From contig LUCM01009232.1 of NCBI GenBank assembly GCA_008360955.1, positions 56,149 through 120,148 of the forward strand: a stretch of DNA of 64,000 nt. The letters are read 5' to 3'. This document shows, piece by piece, positions 1-14,169 of this stretch. Positions within the stretch are counted from its first letter, which is position 1. Each line of letters opens with the position of its first letter. Source of the DNA: Fasciolopsis buskii. Taxonomy: Eukaryota; Platyhelminthes; Trematoda; Plagiorchiida; Fasciolidae. Made by a program: the position numbers and the translations under genes. The notes beneath the pieces are model-generated. The model made no database searches. It saw only the letters and a program-made list of their open reading frames with translations, and was not told the DNA's origin.

Positions 1-837
1 AATTTACCTTTGCCAAGGTTTTTTACTCTATTCTTTCTAGTCTTTTCATGTTTACTCACTTAGACCAGCTGGGCGTCTTTGTTGAAACAAATATTTGGAA
101 ATGTTTTTTTCAAAAAAATTATTCTTTCGTAGATCGTCGGAACCCATTTATTGATGCTTCTGAGGTACGAAATGAAATAGTTGTAAGCGAAACATTCTAC
201 TGAATATGCAAGTACCATCAAGGGCAGAACAGATGTGTAAGCGTCCCGGAGGCATAATTCGGAAAGTGTTAGGGAGATTCCAAAGGCCGACGTGCTCGCT
301 GCTCGCTCCAACGCTGTCCCATATTTTGAGCTTGAAATGCGTCGTCTTTATAGTTTCAAAACGCAGGTATGCTCTGAATTCCATATGGTACCCAAAGAAA
401 TTCCAATAACTCAGGCTACGAAAGAACTATTTTCTGCGATACTACAATCGGCAACTTTTCTTAAAGGTTAATAGTACTGGAGATCATAGTACTTTTGCTG
501 ACAAAGTTCCATAGGCAGATCAGCAGAGTACAGAGAAATTTGTCACTAGTTTACTGAAAAAGAAAAACGAAGCTTTTATTGTTGTTTATCGTAGTCATTT
601 GCGGTCTCGTTTGCTCCATTTCTGGTATACCCGTGCAGCAATGGAAAAGACCATTCAACTGCCTTCACCGAACTGGCCCGTCAATTTTGTAGTAATCCTA
701 AATCATTTTCGCCAACAGATTTTATGTTCTATGCCAACCAAACAGAGTTTGGTCTTTGACATAACACATTTGCTTTCTTTGAAGTTTTATGTGCTCTAAT
801 TGATTTTTTTCTAGTCCGACCGTTAATTTGTCACAAG

Positions 838-882
838 GCGCAAAGATGGTTGATGCTATTTCTTCAATCTCCGATTCTGCTT
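838..882 (+). repeat. Short dispersed repeat, copy 1
   Basis: Forty-five bases sharing 39 with 2598-2642, core TTGATGCTATTTCTT, direct orientation 1.76 kb apart. Reading a few bases further on either side, similarity fades. Probably the remains of a larger interspersed element; class unknown. Confidence 0.55.
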
Positions 883-2597
883 TTCCATCATGCCTCTCAA
901 CTGGTCTGTTCTCTTTGGGTGTTTTTCAATCGTTTACGGAAAATCACTGATCGTTCCTTGCCACATTTGCTTCTAACACACAAAGAAAAAGTTTTTGAAT
1001 CGATTTACCAAACTTTGCTCACCAGTGCAGAAGGAGGAGAAAAATTCATAGTTCAAAAATCTTTTGACTGAAGCATGCAGCTAGACTCTCTAATCGACCT
1101 TGAACCTTTTCTAACTTTCAGGTTTTTTCGTTTGCTATTCTCCTACATCCCGAATCGAACCACTGAGAAGCTAATTTCCTGTTGTATTCTGTAGGAAATT
1201 TTTGAAAGAATCACATTAGTTTAGGTTCTGCGTGTACCGGGCCCCTGAAATGTTGTCCAACGCCCATGTTGTTGTCGTTGTGCCTTTTTCCCCCTTAAAT
1301 TGCTTCTTATCATTTTGGATGGCCATGGAGTCAGTTGATTTGGATGATTCGATCACGTGTTTCAATTCATTGTGCATGTGTTCTAGTTTATTTTGTTTAT
1401 TTTGAATATGACTGATTTCACAGTCATTTATGCAACGGCGACGAATAAGGCATTTCAGTGTTTTATGACTAATTCATGTAACAACCGGGACTGGAATTAG
1501 AAAATCAGATATTTTGTCCCGAATGACCAATATTCAGATTATATGGAATATCAAATTTTGTCAACATTTTAAATGGACAATCTTGTACATCACTGGGAAG
1601 CGTGCAAACCAAAGTAATTTGAAACTATCAGTCCATAGTCCATTTAGGTCAGCGCAGTTCATTATGACTACTTGTGGCGTGTCTCAAGCAATTTAAACCA
1701 TGGTTTTTACCCAATTTTCTTCCAAATCTGATGCTGGGTCACAAACTGGATGGATGGAGATTTAAAAAGTCCACCTCTGAAATCGGAAGGAAGTGGAATT
1801 CAGAGATAATTAGAAACGCTAAAAGTGACTTCCAAACTGAATGTTTAATTGTAGCCCTGGATTGAAAATTAAACCTCTATGGTGGTGTGATCCTAACCTA
1901 ACTGGGGCTCTGCTCGTACTCGCCAAAAAGATCCGTGTATGGATTAAAAGCTTTAAGCTGAATAGCCAAAGGCGAACGGTCCGTAAGCCGCGGAGACGGA
2001 TCGCATCCAGCTTTGCTGGTTGACAATTTTCCCGTCTCTCAGGGATAAGCCAGGAATAATCAACCTTGGGATTTGTCATATGACTTTAGGTGGCAAAATT
2101 TCTTCAGAGGCGATCTGATCGACTGTACAAAACAGGATTAACACGTTAACCAGGCAGTTATTACTGTCGGTGAGAACGGAATGTTCGTAATACATTGTTC
2201 GGTTCAAAATTCATCACTAGTCACGCACTATCATTTCGGAAAAATTATCCTAAAAGGCTAGTTTACTGTAGTGATACTTTTAGATTCATTGCATGTTTAC
2301 GGTTGGTCAGTTATTTTAGTATTGACCTTAGAAATCACCAAGTGGGATGGAGATGTGTTGTTCAGTATCTTTCAATGAACAGAAAAGTCATTTGTGACCG
2401 TGCATTCCAGCTTCGTTCAGTTCGTTAAGAGGACTAGTTTGGTCTTCTTATTCCGTAATACTACTGTCTGCGTAACAATATTGAGGATAATCTCACTCCT
2501 ACGGATGAATACGGTATTTTCGGAGCGATACGCCATAGAAATTGCGGATTACGAAAGATGATTATGCAGGCTTTTGCTGTATTGCAATAAAAGCAAA

Positions 2598-2642
2598 GCG
2601 CGAAGACAGTTGATGCTATTTCTTTAATCTCCGATTTCGCTT
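2598..2642 (+). repeat. Short dispersed repeat, copy 2
   Basis: Partner of the 838-882 copy, 39 of 45 bases identical, four of the six differences being transitions inside an otherwise unbroken match. No target-site duplication or terminal inverted repeat was seen. Confidence 0.55.
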
Positions 2643-3699
2643 CGTTTTTGTTCCAGTAAAGTAATGCAGTCCATAATACATAAAGAAACGTCAAAATCCT
2701 TCAAAAGAAATACTCCACCTAACTGTGTACTTTTACTTGGCAAAACAGTACGGAATACATAGAAAAGAATGTACGTGAAACTCCTAGATAATCATATAAA
2801 GCACAGAGATAGCTGGTTTTTGTACTTCTTAAAAGACCTGCTAATACCATATGTATTCCCGTGATGGTCAGAAACAATATGCCTTCCCTACTTGACAACT
2901 TTTCGGTTTTGCCTGACCTCGTCCGGACCTATAAATATTCTCGGTTTGGGGCAGTTTAATTGCAACAACCGTGGCTCCACGAGGAAAAAGATGATGCATT
3001 CGCTAAACTCAGCGGATTCTCCGGACATCACGATGACCGTCCTGTTCCTCGACAGGAGCAAAGTGGCCGAGGCAATACATACATCAGCACCCCGTGGTGT
3101 CTACAAGTCAAGTCTACTTTCATGTACTCAGATGTTCACGTTAATTTTTTTCCCACTGAATTCAAACCTGGAGATTTGAGTAACTTTCGGTCGATTTTGT
3201 TTACTAATGTATACTTTCGCTTAAATTCCCCGAAGACAGCTATCAAGATTTTCTCAATGCAATTTTGGTACTGTTGTTGAATTACGCTGACATTTCTTTT
3301 GTGCTTAGTTGCTGGTGATTTAATTCCTTTGATTTCATTTCTTTCTTTTAGTAAACACTGTTGACTTTTCCGCTAGAATGAATGTTTTCCTTGGCATTTT
3401 TTTTAAATAAAAGAGATGTTTTTCTATCGCATGTCTACTTCCAATCGAGCAATAAACAAGGTTGTGCCCAAGATTTATAACCACGCTGAACACTGGTACT
3501 GCACGCAGACTCATGAGCACAAAATTCGCAGGATACATATTTGTTCGCAAGCCACCATGATACTGAGCGAGATGTTGAGTTGGAGAAATTTCTCCCTGCT
3601 CTTGGGTACTGATTTCTGTGCGTCTTGGATTCAACCTACAAGTTAACTCAAATTTTTACTTTCCCTTTTACTGCCTACCTGAGACTCTGCACTTGTCCC

Positions 3700-5345
3700 G
3701 ATTGGTTCTCATCCCTTCGGCTCAAGCGACTTCATCTTTAGAAAGAATACGCTTTCAAAACGAAGGACTATACATCGGTCAGGAAACTAACAAAAATAAT
3801 CAAAATGGAGTTATCCAAACTGAATTGCTCATTCAAATGTAACCCATTGGAATACAAAACATCCAAGAAGCATGGTGGTTACTCAAAGGGTTATGCGGAA
3901 ATTCCTCTGTTCGCAAGTGTGCCACTGCAGATTTTGAGTCCCCGAATATACTACCATTCTTCTAATTTTCTTGTCGTAAAAATTTGCCATTCATAAGAGC
4001 CTTCATTTTCTTTTTCTATCCCAGATATTTATAAACAACTTCTAATTTCTGGAAACTCGCGAACCGGACGGCCTCAGTTCATAGACCTCAAGGAGCAGAC
4101 AGCCACTTTATCCCACATCGTTTCTGAATTGTTGAACAGTTGATTGCGTGACAGCTGTCATAAGTTCCGTTTATAAAAATGTTTCTCCAAATTCTGTGCA
4201 ATTGCCTACATTCCTTGGAAAATTAGTCCCCAACATATTACATCTCTTCCAAACGTTTCTGATCCACAACAGTATGCTTACCGATCTTCCAGGCATTTTA
4301 TTGACGCCCTAGTCACCTTAACATACTTCATTTCTTTGGCTTTGGACAACAAGAGCAAAAGACCGAATATATGCTTCCTCAACTACCGTTACTTCGTGAA
4401 CTGCCTCGATAGACACAAGCTGCTGTCATTCGTCTCACAGGCAGGTGTAGAACCTTACTATGTTTTCCCGTCCTAATGAGTTTTTCCGCAGTCGAGAAAA
4501 ATTCAGCCGTTATAACGGCACCACTTCCTCTCTTGTCACCTCTACTATTGGAGTTCCCCAGAGTGGTATGCTGTCTCCTTTTCCTTTCTCTGCCTACGTA
4601 TCTTCCATTTCAACACACGTCCATGAGATCTTTGTCAATTAGGTAGACGAGTTAAATCCGGATCTGCCGTTTTCATGTAACGTTTAATTTTCAGATTGTC
4701 AGAATGGAATCACAGAACCTTTAGAATGATCAAAAAAACCTAATCTGTCTACCAATCGCCAAAAATGTGTGGATATTATATTTTCTCTCATGAAGGGCTC
4801 AAAACGCTCCGCCATTAATGACACTGTTACTGGAAACAACTAACTCATCAAGATTCAGTAAAGTACCTTGAAGTGACCCTTCACCAAAGTCTTAAGTGGT
4901 CATCTGATGTGAAACAAATGTTTGCAAAAATCAGCGTTCTCTCTTTTTATGTTTCGCCTTTTAAATTCTACCATATACCTATAGACCTTGTCAAAAGTCT
5001 TGTTTTTTCGTGTTTTACCTCATCGACTTTATGTATCTCTTCATTTTTCATGGTTTCTTATCAAAAGATATCGGAACAATTTTAGATTACTCAGGATCTT
5101 ATCCTCCTATAACGGTTTATCCCGACATCTGTTCATTGGATTCATCCTCTCGCAACACCTCAAAGCTTGTCGGAAGCTTTTCACCAGAATATTCAATGAC
5201 TTCTCCCACCCTGTACACGTACACGTAGCAAAACGTATTTTCTTCTCTATCACTCGGTCCAGTTGGAGAGATCTTCAAACATGTACCTGAGCAGACTAAT
5301 GTTCTACTGTTCCCTACTTGACCAGATTCTTTCAGAAAATCCCAA
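3700..5345 (+). pseudogene. Decayed non-LTR retrotransposon (LINE, CR1-like) reverse transcriptase fragment
   Basis: A reverse-transcriptase reading runs through the region in all three frames. The recognisable order is an AWWLLKG stretch near 3870, LDNKSK and FLNYRYFVNCLDRHKLLS (about 4345-4435; the fingers/palm 'FLDY..AF..LDR..LL' block), STIGVPQSGMLSPF (about 4540-4585; the conserved GVPQG.vLSP block with Gly and Ser swapped), then YLEVTLHQSLKWSSDV (about 4860-4910; 'YLGV.fd..L.W..Hv') and an ILSSYNGLSRHL / SQHLKACRKL tail (about 5090-5180). A stop at 4640-4642 and loss of the YADD catalytic box show it is dead. No 5' UTR, endonuclease domain or 3' tail could be delimited. CR1/jockey-like assignment is from the motif style only. 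Confidence 0.75.
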
Positions 5346-6068
5346 AACTTCATTATTTCCACTTTAAAAAAATCTTCGATCGTAAATGTACACACATACC
5401 ATAATTCTGAGCATGCTCGTGCAGGTTTTTATTCTTGTTGAGAATGTGTTATTTTGGTTGTGATAGATGATTATGCGCCCTTTGGAGTGACATGACTTGG
5501 CTGATCAAACTTGGAAAGGAGAACGAGAAATAGAGAAAGAACGTATTTGATTATACAGGAGAAAGATTTCGAATTCAAGAACGCCAATGGCCCGGGAACT
5601 AAGTCGCACTATGATCAGGTACGTTTGCTCTTACAGAGCATTGGATGCATCAAAAAACCTTACAAGTCTTATTGACGTTCTTCATTTGGAATAAAGTAAA
5701 TTTCTCGCTGATCAAGTAGAATGTTTATTCCCCAAATGGGGCATAAACCAGATCCGACGGACTGTATTTTCTTTCCCCTTATGTTTACGTGCACATCGTG
5801 CCAAGCTACTAGCCTGCTAGGCTGATTTGTGATAAAGTGTCAAACTTTTTATCTATACAACCAAGTTTGATTCTTTATCCTTAGTAAAAACAAAAAAATT
5901 ACGCAAGATTCGCAGTCTTGAAACAGTCATTCAGTTCCAGACAAAATCTAATGCTGAATAAGAATGCAATAAACGCTTTTGCATGACAAGTCTTTGCATC
6001 CCTTTCGTTGACGCATGCCGCTTAATAAAAAACAAATTGTGAAAATCTTACTGGAAGCTTCCCTCGCT

Positions 6069-6079
6069 CCCCCCCCCCC
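6069..6079 (+). repeat. Poly-C homopolymer (11 C)
   Basis: An uninterrupted run of eleven cytosines in AT-rich DNA. Its length is likely to vary between individuals or be miscounted in assembly. Confidence 0.9.
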
Positions 6080-9000
6080 GATTGAGTTCTCTTACTCTTT
6101 AAGCTCTGGCTCTATTTGTCTTATCACAGGAGCCACCCTTGGTGTTCGCAAACCGGTTCGAATAAGACCGTTGCTCGAGAACGGATTTCATAGACAAAGT
6201 CACATTGCTCGCGCCATTGAAAATCGTCCGGAACGTGTTCCTCAATTAACCAAAGTTCAAAAGGCTTGAACACACAAAGCTCGTTTGTGAACTTCTAATT
6301 TACACAACTTTTTTGCCGTCACTTGCACATCCTATACCCATGTATTTTTATTCTTGATGACGAACCCCTTAGAACTATGCTAGTCGTCCGTCCATTAGAG
6401 CATTGCACGGGGATCCTCCGTTTTTAGCACTACCCTTCTTTATATCATCTTTAAATACGGCACTGATCCTGAGGCTTAGGTTATCTTGCTCAGCTACTTT
6501 GCCTAATGTATTCTTGATTCCTCCTTTATCAGCTCATATTGGAACCAGGGGGCGTTGATAATACACACGTTCCATTTGGAAAGTTCACTTTCACCCCATT
6601 TTGCGATGGTGGATGTACACCACTAATAAGTTATAATCACAGTGAGACTTAAGTTTGGTCATTTCCAAGAGCAGGGTTGACCGGAGGACTTGACGTCTGT
6701 ACGTGAAAGTTGCAACCCGAATGCTAGCCACTTAAGTGCAGTGTAATCGGCCCGTCATAAAGCTGGATCTTCTGAAAGTGAGTATGTGTTGAGTTCAGCG
6801 GTGACTTGTAGACCTGATATCGCATAATCTAATTGAGCGTTTAGGCTGTAGGACGGTTCAACATAGTCTAATGCAAAACTCACTATTCGAATTCGACGAC
6901 GGGTCAAGAAGTCATCAAATCATTGATGCTCACTCTTGTCTCCCTTATATCGGTTTGTCTTCACATGGCAAGTGATGATGAGCTTCTCATCATGATTCCG
7001 TGCACAAGCTGTTAGGAATTCATAATCTTGCATCCGGAAATTTAGGTGTGCAGTGTAATCATCGGTTATGATTCGTTTTCCGTTAGATCAAATGCATACT
7101 TTTCCGCTGAAAGTGATGTTGTAGACAAGCAGTAAAATCTTGCACAGCATATTCAGAATGGGAGGATGGGCAGGTTATCTGTTTGTTCATCACGAAATCA
7201 GTATAAGTGCAAACGAAATAGATGATCGGATTTTATATGAACCACCAAATTCATTCCGAACAGCTAAAGGCACTGTCGTCTAATTTACATGATTTGATCG
7301 CTAGTGATTTACAAATACTATTGGTCCTTTATGTGCACAAACAAGGGAACGATGTAACTATTCCATCGGAATACTTCTGTTACCAAATTTTCTTTCCAAT
7401 GATATTCGTTTGAATGGGAAATCAGCTGCGAAATTTCTGGCTGGTCAGCTGATCAACTGATGCGTCCAACGACGCACGGTAGCATCGAGTTGCCCTCTGT
7501 ACTGAGATGGGATAAGTTATAAACAAACAATCCTTCTTCTTTGTGTTAGTTTGGTAATAGGCAGAATCGGATATTTTGGTACCTCAGTGATTCTGATGGG
7601 CGATGGATTTCTTTTCGTCTGTTTTCCTCACCTCTTCCCCGAACGACCAGGCGGGATGCATCATTGAACTCGTCACGTTTGTTGGATAGTACTTGAAAAT
7701 GTCCCAAATACCCGGTTGAAAACTTGATTGTAACTCAGGGTTGGAAAGTACATTCCGACAAAATCCTGCGAATTTGTCTTCTACATCAACAAGCAAACCA
7801 CCTCGTCAATATTTCTTGTAATTTCGGGAATCTACGCGTCATTATTTTGACGAAAGTTACTACAATGCTACTGAGCACATCAGCAATAAACCCGTTTTAA
7901 CTGAATGTCAATAACTGTTACTTGGGCATCATAACTGCATCAGTAGGTGATATGCAAACGCAGGCTAGGTTTAATTAGCAAGTCCAAACGTCCGTGATCA
8001 CAAAGCGTGTTGATGCTCGTTATGCCGGTCACGATGTAAGTGACAGGAGTGGAATTGGATTGGCTGTTCCATTATCCGCTTCCCGGTGGATTTGGCGAGG
8101 GTCATTACAGAGGAAGACCAGCCAATTTTGTTCTATTGCCATTCAAAACAGTGGTTTAGCTTTGCATTGTGAGAAAAAAAGTGAGCAAACTCCACCAAGA
8201 GCACTCGTTCTACCATCATATTTCCGGTGAGCGAGCCAAGAGGTGACACACAAATTTTATGGTTAAAATATTTCATAAAATCGACAAAGAAAGGTTCAGC
8301 ATACCGGCTTGCAGTATCGTCTTTGCTGGAAGCATTTCTAGGAGAATTGTACATCAACTTTTCCGTTTGCATATAAATTGTATAAAACACTATTCCTTGA
8401 TCGGTAGACAGCAGTGATTTCGCCAGGTACTTTACAAGTTTATTATTATATGGATTATGTGTTCCAAAGTTGTAATACTTTCTTCAAAAATGTAAACCCT
8501 CAAAGCTTTAAGGTGAGTGAACATTTGCTGTATCGGGAATAAAACCCCCGAGTGGTCAGAATGAAAACATTTAAACCCACGTAATTATATATATAACTTA
8601 GCGGCATGTTATGCGCCTAATAAATCAGTGCAAATCTGGTTATTTACTGTGATAAATCTGTTATCGACGAAGCTGTACAGGATTTGCCTATCGTATTCCC
8701 GGTAGGATTTCATATTGATATTCGGCTGAATTCTTTGAACTTTGATACCAACCGGAAGAATAACAGCCCGGTCAAACGTATGACAAAATAAAATAGAGAG
8801 TTAAATAAGGATATTACGTTAAAATGTTTTTAATGTTTTCAAAAATTATGATTTTTTGCAGGATATCAGTTTCATGCCAGTGACACCGTGTGTCCACACA
8901 AATCGTTAGTCGCTTTTCTATCATAAAATGCGGTACAGTTGGGGGAATTTCGCGGATGTTCACAAATGTGCCAGGTTCACCTGTGTGGTAGGCCCTTAAG

Positions 9001-12000
9001 TTCATCTTATTACTTTGTAATGGTTCTCCCTGTTGTGTGTTGTCGGTCAAATTTTCGAGGCCCATTGAACAGAGTTGTTCACTGACACCTATTTGCAGAT
9101 CACAAATGACCGTATTTTGTTTGTGAGACCAAATTCAGATCGAGCATCATTTCTGGTCGGAAAACTGATGAAATGTGTCAAATCACGTGCATATACGAGG
9201 GAGTATGGAAGGTGCAGAAATTGTCATTGAAAATAAGCAGAAAGGAATTCGGGTCGGAGGCTACCAAAATCGACGGGAAATCGGAAAGCGCTCGTAGCGC
9301 GTTTGCCTTTACACAGCTGGAGTCACGTGAATTTCCCCAGTTCCTTACTGACTGGAATAAACTCCCAAATAAGCGCTTGCATTTGGTGACATCCTAGGCC
9401 AATTTGTTCCCAACATTATTTTCTTTTTCATAATTCGTTACTGGCAATATCGAAACTTCATAGTGCTTGCCGCTAGGAAAGAATAGAACCTCGTCGTTTG
9501 TGGTTATTCGTCCCCTACATCTTTGTTCGGTCTAGACGTCTGCCGCATGATAACTTCGACATCTTGTGTTCATCCCTTGCCGTATTTGTTTTGAGATCAC
9601 AGATTTCTCATAACGACAAATTACTTTGTTCCATAATATAATGCGATATTCTTTTAGATCTTGTTGCCAGCCCCATAATGCTTGTTTTTTCATTCCTCAC
9701 TTTTATGACCTGGAGGAAACTGTGTTGCACTTTGTTTCCAAATTTACTGATATCAATGCCAGGCGAGAAGAAGACTTTGAAATGCATTCTTTGCAAGCAA
9801 ATATTTGAAGTAATCACAAAAATAGGACAAATCAGTTGGTAGAAGTGGCGCCAAAAATGCTGGTGTAGAGAACAGCATGAACAAATTAGAAGACCTCACG
9901 CAATACTAAAGTGTGATTCTGACTTGAACCTGGTTTGACCATGTTCCAATAGAGAGCTAAAAACCGACCCGTTTTGAATTTAACTGTTCTCATTATAAAG
10001 TCAAATTAAGCCTATTTGTTCAGACCATTTGGTGGTATGAGCTTCCGCGGAACGATAGTTTCTCACATACCACAATTAAAACCACAACGAACCACTGGAA
10101 TAACCAAGATCTCCATTCCGTTGAAAACAAGATAAAATAGGATTAAAAGGAAGATTGTGGCTTCGAATACTTTCCTGTTGATAATGACATGACGGTGCTG
10201 TGGCCATGAATTTCCCAAAGGTGACTGCGTATTTACCATTCGTAATACCCTATTTTCCACTTAATTGCTCCAAAACAGAAGTGACTAGGACAACGACTGT
10301 TGATGTGCTCATGAGCGTGCATGCCAATATGGAGTGCGGTTCAGCTAAATCAAATAATTCCGGATATTTTGCTAGAATGAGGCCAATTTTTAGAGGCTGC
10401 ACGTTATTCTTACTCGGAAGAAATTGGGAAAATGACAAAATGTGTACGAAACACGATGACATGCATCACTGATAACTCATAATTCATATTCAAGCATGCG
10501 CACCACTTTATTGTTCAGAGGTATGTGCATCACCCATGATCAACTAAGTTCAGCAAAGTAAGCGAGGGTAACCGATTGGAAAAGCATCAAGGTCCAAAGC
10601 CCGACATCTTTATTGCTAGACAGGAATAAAAACTCGGCAAGTTTAAGCTCAACTGTACATATTGCAGGTTCTAGTAGAAGCGCAGCTATCATACAAGACT
10701 GGAGAGCGAAATTGGAAATGAGTTATCAAAAAGACCGAGGAAAGACTCGTATGTCGTACATTATGCCAAGCAGCCAGTTTTGAGTATCGTAGTTTTTCTG
10801 TACCGAGTATTACTCTCCCGCAGGTTGGTCCTATCCCTAGCTCGGTAACGTCCGTTCCCACTATCTCGAGTGAAAACAGTCAGTGCACCGGCAGACAGAG
10901 CTTCTCTTTTATTAATTAAACTCATCGCATTTTTATAGGTTGTTTTGCTTGCATAGCTGCGGCCGTGCGCCTGCCCTCATTTCATCGACTGTCCGGGTCG
11001 CGGTTTGATTGATCCATCTTGTTCAATGAAGCGGCCTCACGCTGTTCTTGCGTTCTGCACGTGCTCGCTGTCTGGCATGATCGTGTTGCATCCATGATTG
11101 TGTATTGATCGTGATTTGTCTGGCGCGTTCCAGCATCGCACAACCACCGATAACCAACGAAAAAGCTCTATCAAACTCGGATGCAAAGCCATTTATAATA
11201 CCATTCCCTCACAGCCAGTGTTTCAAACTTCTACAGATAATTAAGCTTGAACGCCGACGTGATGGTTGTGTTGCAACTAACGCAATCTGTATCGCATCTT
11301 TACTAGACGATGATAAAATCGCTGCCCTGAATAAACTATCGAAATCCTCGAAATCGACAGACAGAATCAGAATTCCCAAGGCACGAGACGTTTAGTTTAG
11401 GCTAGCATAAACCTCGAAAATATGGGACAGAATCGATCACACAGTATTCGATTTTGGGGTCTTTATGGTTTTGAGTGTCAATATCTAGTGACAGAAAGAT
11501 ACCTTTGACCACCGTCGTTGAATGTTTCATTTGACTTCTCGAGTGATTTGTTCCCTGCAATGATTCTGGCATTGACTTCCTATGCAGACAATGTGTTCAT
11601 TCATAGGACTGGTCTCTTCAGAGATAGTCTCCTATATAGAAATGGGAAAACGATGGGCTGACCCGTTCACATTCCAAACGTGAATCAAGTTAAAATATTT
11701 GAGGTCTATTAGTCCCATTGCGCACATTGTTGGACAGAAGGATTCGCCTGCCAAGGCGTACTGTTGAGTTATTCTTCGTTGACTGAAAAAAATCGTTTTT
11801 TTCTATTTAGTTTTCGTGCTACAACTGATCCACTTCTCATTGGACATGATGACTTCCAGGTCACCTTGAGAAAGAGTACCAACTGTAAGCCATGATAAAT
11901 TGCAATCATCGAATTGCCGACTGCGGATACAACTCTGAGCCACCTCTGGTCTTTTCATTGTATTTTTTACTTGTCAAAGGCCAAATGTGAGCTGCAGCCT

Positions 12001-14116
12001 TCGTAGCCCTGGATAAACCGATTCATCTCTTTGTCACCTAAAAAATAATGTCACACTCACTTCGGGCAGGTAACCAATCATTCGAGATGAGGAAAGTTTC
12101 TCAACTGAGCGTGCTATTATGATTAAGTTAACGTTTTCTAAAAAACAGTTGGTAGACAAAACTTAGCATGTATTTTAGCGTAACAAATAGAACAGTGTTA
12201 CTGTTTTGGGAACCGCTCAGTTGAGGCCATGATCAGTCCTGATAAATCTCGAAGGTAAAATTGCCTTCTTTGGCATGACCTCCTTTCTTCTATGCAATGG
12301 CAGTGCATTCGTAGGATGGCGGCAATTACAACCAAAAGCATACATAAAACTATCATTCGATTGCATTTCAGAGTGGCATTTTGTGTAGTTTTTTTCACAC
12401 GTTTTCTCTGCCTTCTGATCAGTTAGGTTATCGTGTTGAATGAGACGACAGGTGATATCTGCTGATTATTTTGTTTTGGTTTCTTTGAATCACCACACAG
12501 TGCCCGATCGGACCTTGCTCCGACAAGCTGCTGTTCTGGTGTCGTTCGTCCCATTGTAGACCTTCACAGTCAAGATACGTCTCTATCTTTTTACGGCGAA
12601 GTTGCTTCCCTCGACTGGATCACGCTTGGACATCCGAAGGCGGTAGCATATTACCAAAGATAGGATAAACGTCAGCTGACGAACCAAAGTGTTCACCTCT
12701 AAGAAAAGGACAAACTCAACGATTTTCCAAAAAACCGCCCTGCACTACTCCAAAGTCTTAGTAGCTCCACGGTTGCATCACTCAAAAGCAGAAAACCACA
12801 GAACTATGACGTGGCTCACAAACCTCAGTGTGTACGAGTGAATGCAGCATCCTCGACCAAGATGGACCACTTGTTGTAGCCATTTCACATAATTTACATT
12901 AAAAAAGAAACATTTCAGTTATCCCAGGTGTTCAATAGTACATACGAAATACAGAAATTAACCGGCAGCTCATGTTGAAATTGATTCCCAAGTTTTGCTA
13001 GTTGTTCTAAATTGTACCGAATTCTCGAATTCTGTGAAAGAGAAGCCCAAAACCGTCTAGATTAATTCCTGATCTACTTGATCATATTGTGTTTTTTGAA
13101 TACATTCTCGCTTATCGCATTCACTGTTGAAGCAACCAAATGAGAAACAAACAGAAAGACGAAGCAAAGCGATCAAAAGTAACGAACGTTTAGTTAACAA
13201 ATCAGCCGGGTTTCGTTCTACGCTTCAGTTCAAGGAGTGTGACATGTCAGCAAAAACACAATCGTTAAAATTGCTACTGCCATTTAGATTTCCCGCAAAC
13301 AAAAAGTGAATGATGGGATGTGGTGTTCATTGTTTTCAGTCAATTATATCTTTGGAAAATGGACAATGTGCTCGCGTATGTTCCTCCAGTTTAGTTTATT
13401 CGTTTTTGCACACGCCTAAAATTTTTGAAAACATGAACCAACCAGACGCTCTGTGACTGTTTTCGTGTGACCAACCGTCAGACAACTTTCAACAAACGGT
13501 AGAGAGGTTCTCCATCCAGGGTAACATCCATTTCCCCATCACATGTTTAGCTGGTCATGATCCTGATTAAACTTGGCGTTCAGCTTGCCGCGTCGAATTT
13601 TTATTAACTGATTGTATTTTTCTTCTTTACACATGTGCATGTTGTTTACGTGCGAAAGACGGAATAAACGACCCGATTTATTCAGGAACCCCCGCGTATA
13701 AGCGAAGATTTACGCACGGACACACGTGAACACAACAATATTTGGCCACTAGCAATCGAACACAAGATGAGTGAGTGAATGAATGAAACATAACAGCCGA
13801 GGTCAACGAAAAAAATAAGGTGCATTCACTGATCTAGCTTATTAATTACAAGATTTGAGTCTCAATATCGTCATTTGTTTGACCATTGTTATTATTACTA
13901 TTGTTTTCTCAGTAAAATGTCGCTTGCACACCATTGTTGTTGTCCCTACAGCATCTTGTCAATGGTGACAAAAGTGGTTGTGTTACAGGCAATCGAAGTG
14001 CACATGCCAATGGTCTCGCTTTTTTCGCTGTTATCATCAGTGCGTACCTGTGAACACTATAAACAGCGTGACATGGACAACCGAAATTACAAGGCCACGT
14101 CACTATCTACCGGATC

Positions 14117-14117
14117 G

Positions 14118-14164
<47 letters not shown>
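14117..14164 (+). repeat. Compound (GT)n-(GA)n microsatellite
   Basis: Seven GT units at 14117-14130, a short TTGTGT interruption, then (GA)14 at 14137-14164. The GA part is a polypurine mirror repeat that could form triplex DNA. Reading frames across it on either strand are artefacts of the repeat. Confidence 0.95.

Positions 14165-14169
<5 letters not shown>

Larger units (their letters stand above)
1..3690. other. Intergenic, no supported gene
   Basis: Only short overlapping reading frames without recognisable domains. A 45-bp repeat pair lies at 838-882 and 2598-2642. The stretch 2960-3180 reads open in two frames and is richer in GC than its surroundings, but no splice-bounded exon or protein family could be assigned. 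Given the LINE fossil that follows, much of this may be eroded interspersed repeat. Confidence 0.5.

Noticed and set aside
2960..3280. Open frame of 106 codons with fairly GC-rich start
   Set aside because: An in-frame stop lies just before it, no convincing acceptor and donor pair was found, and no family was recognised.
6770..6920. Reverse-strand open stretch of about 60 codons
   Set aside because: No start codon, no domain and no splice-site support; may be part of an unknown repeat.
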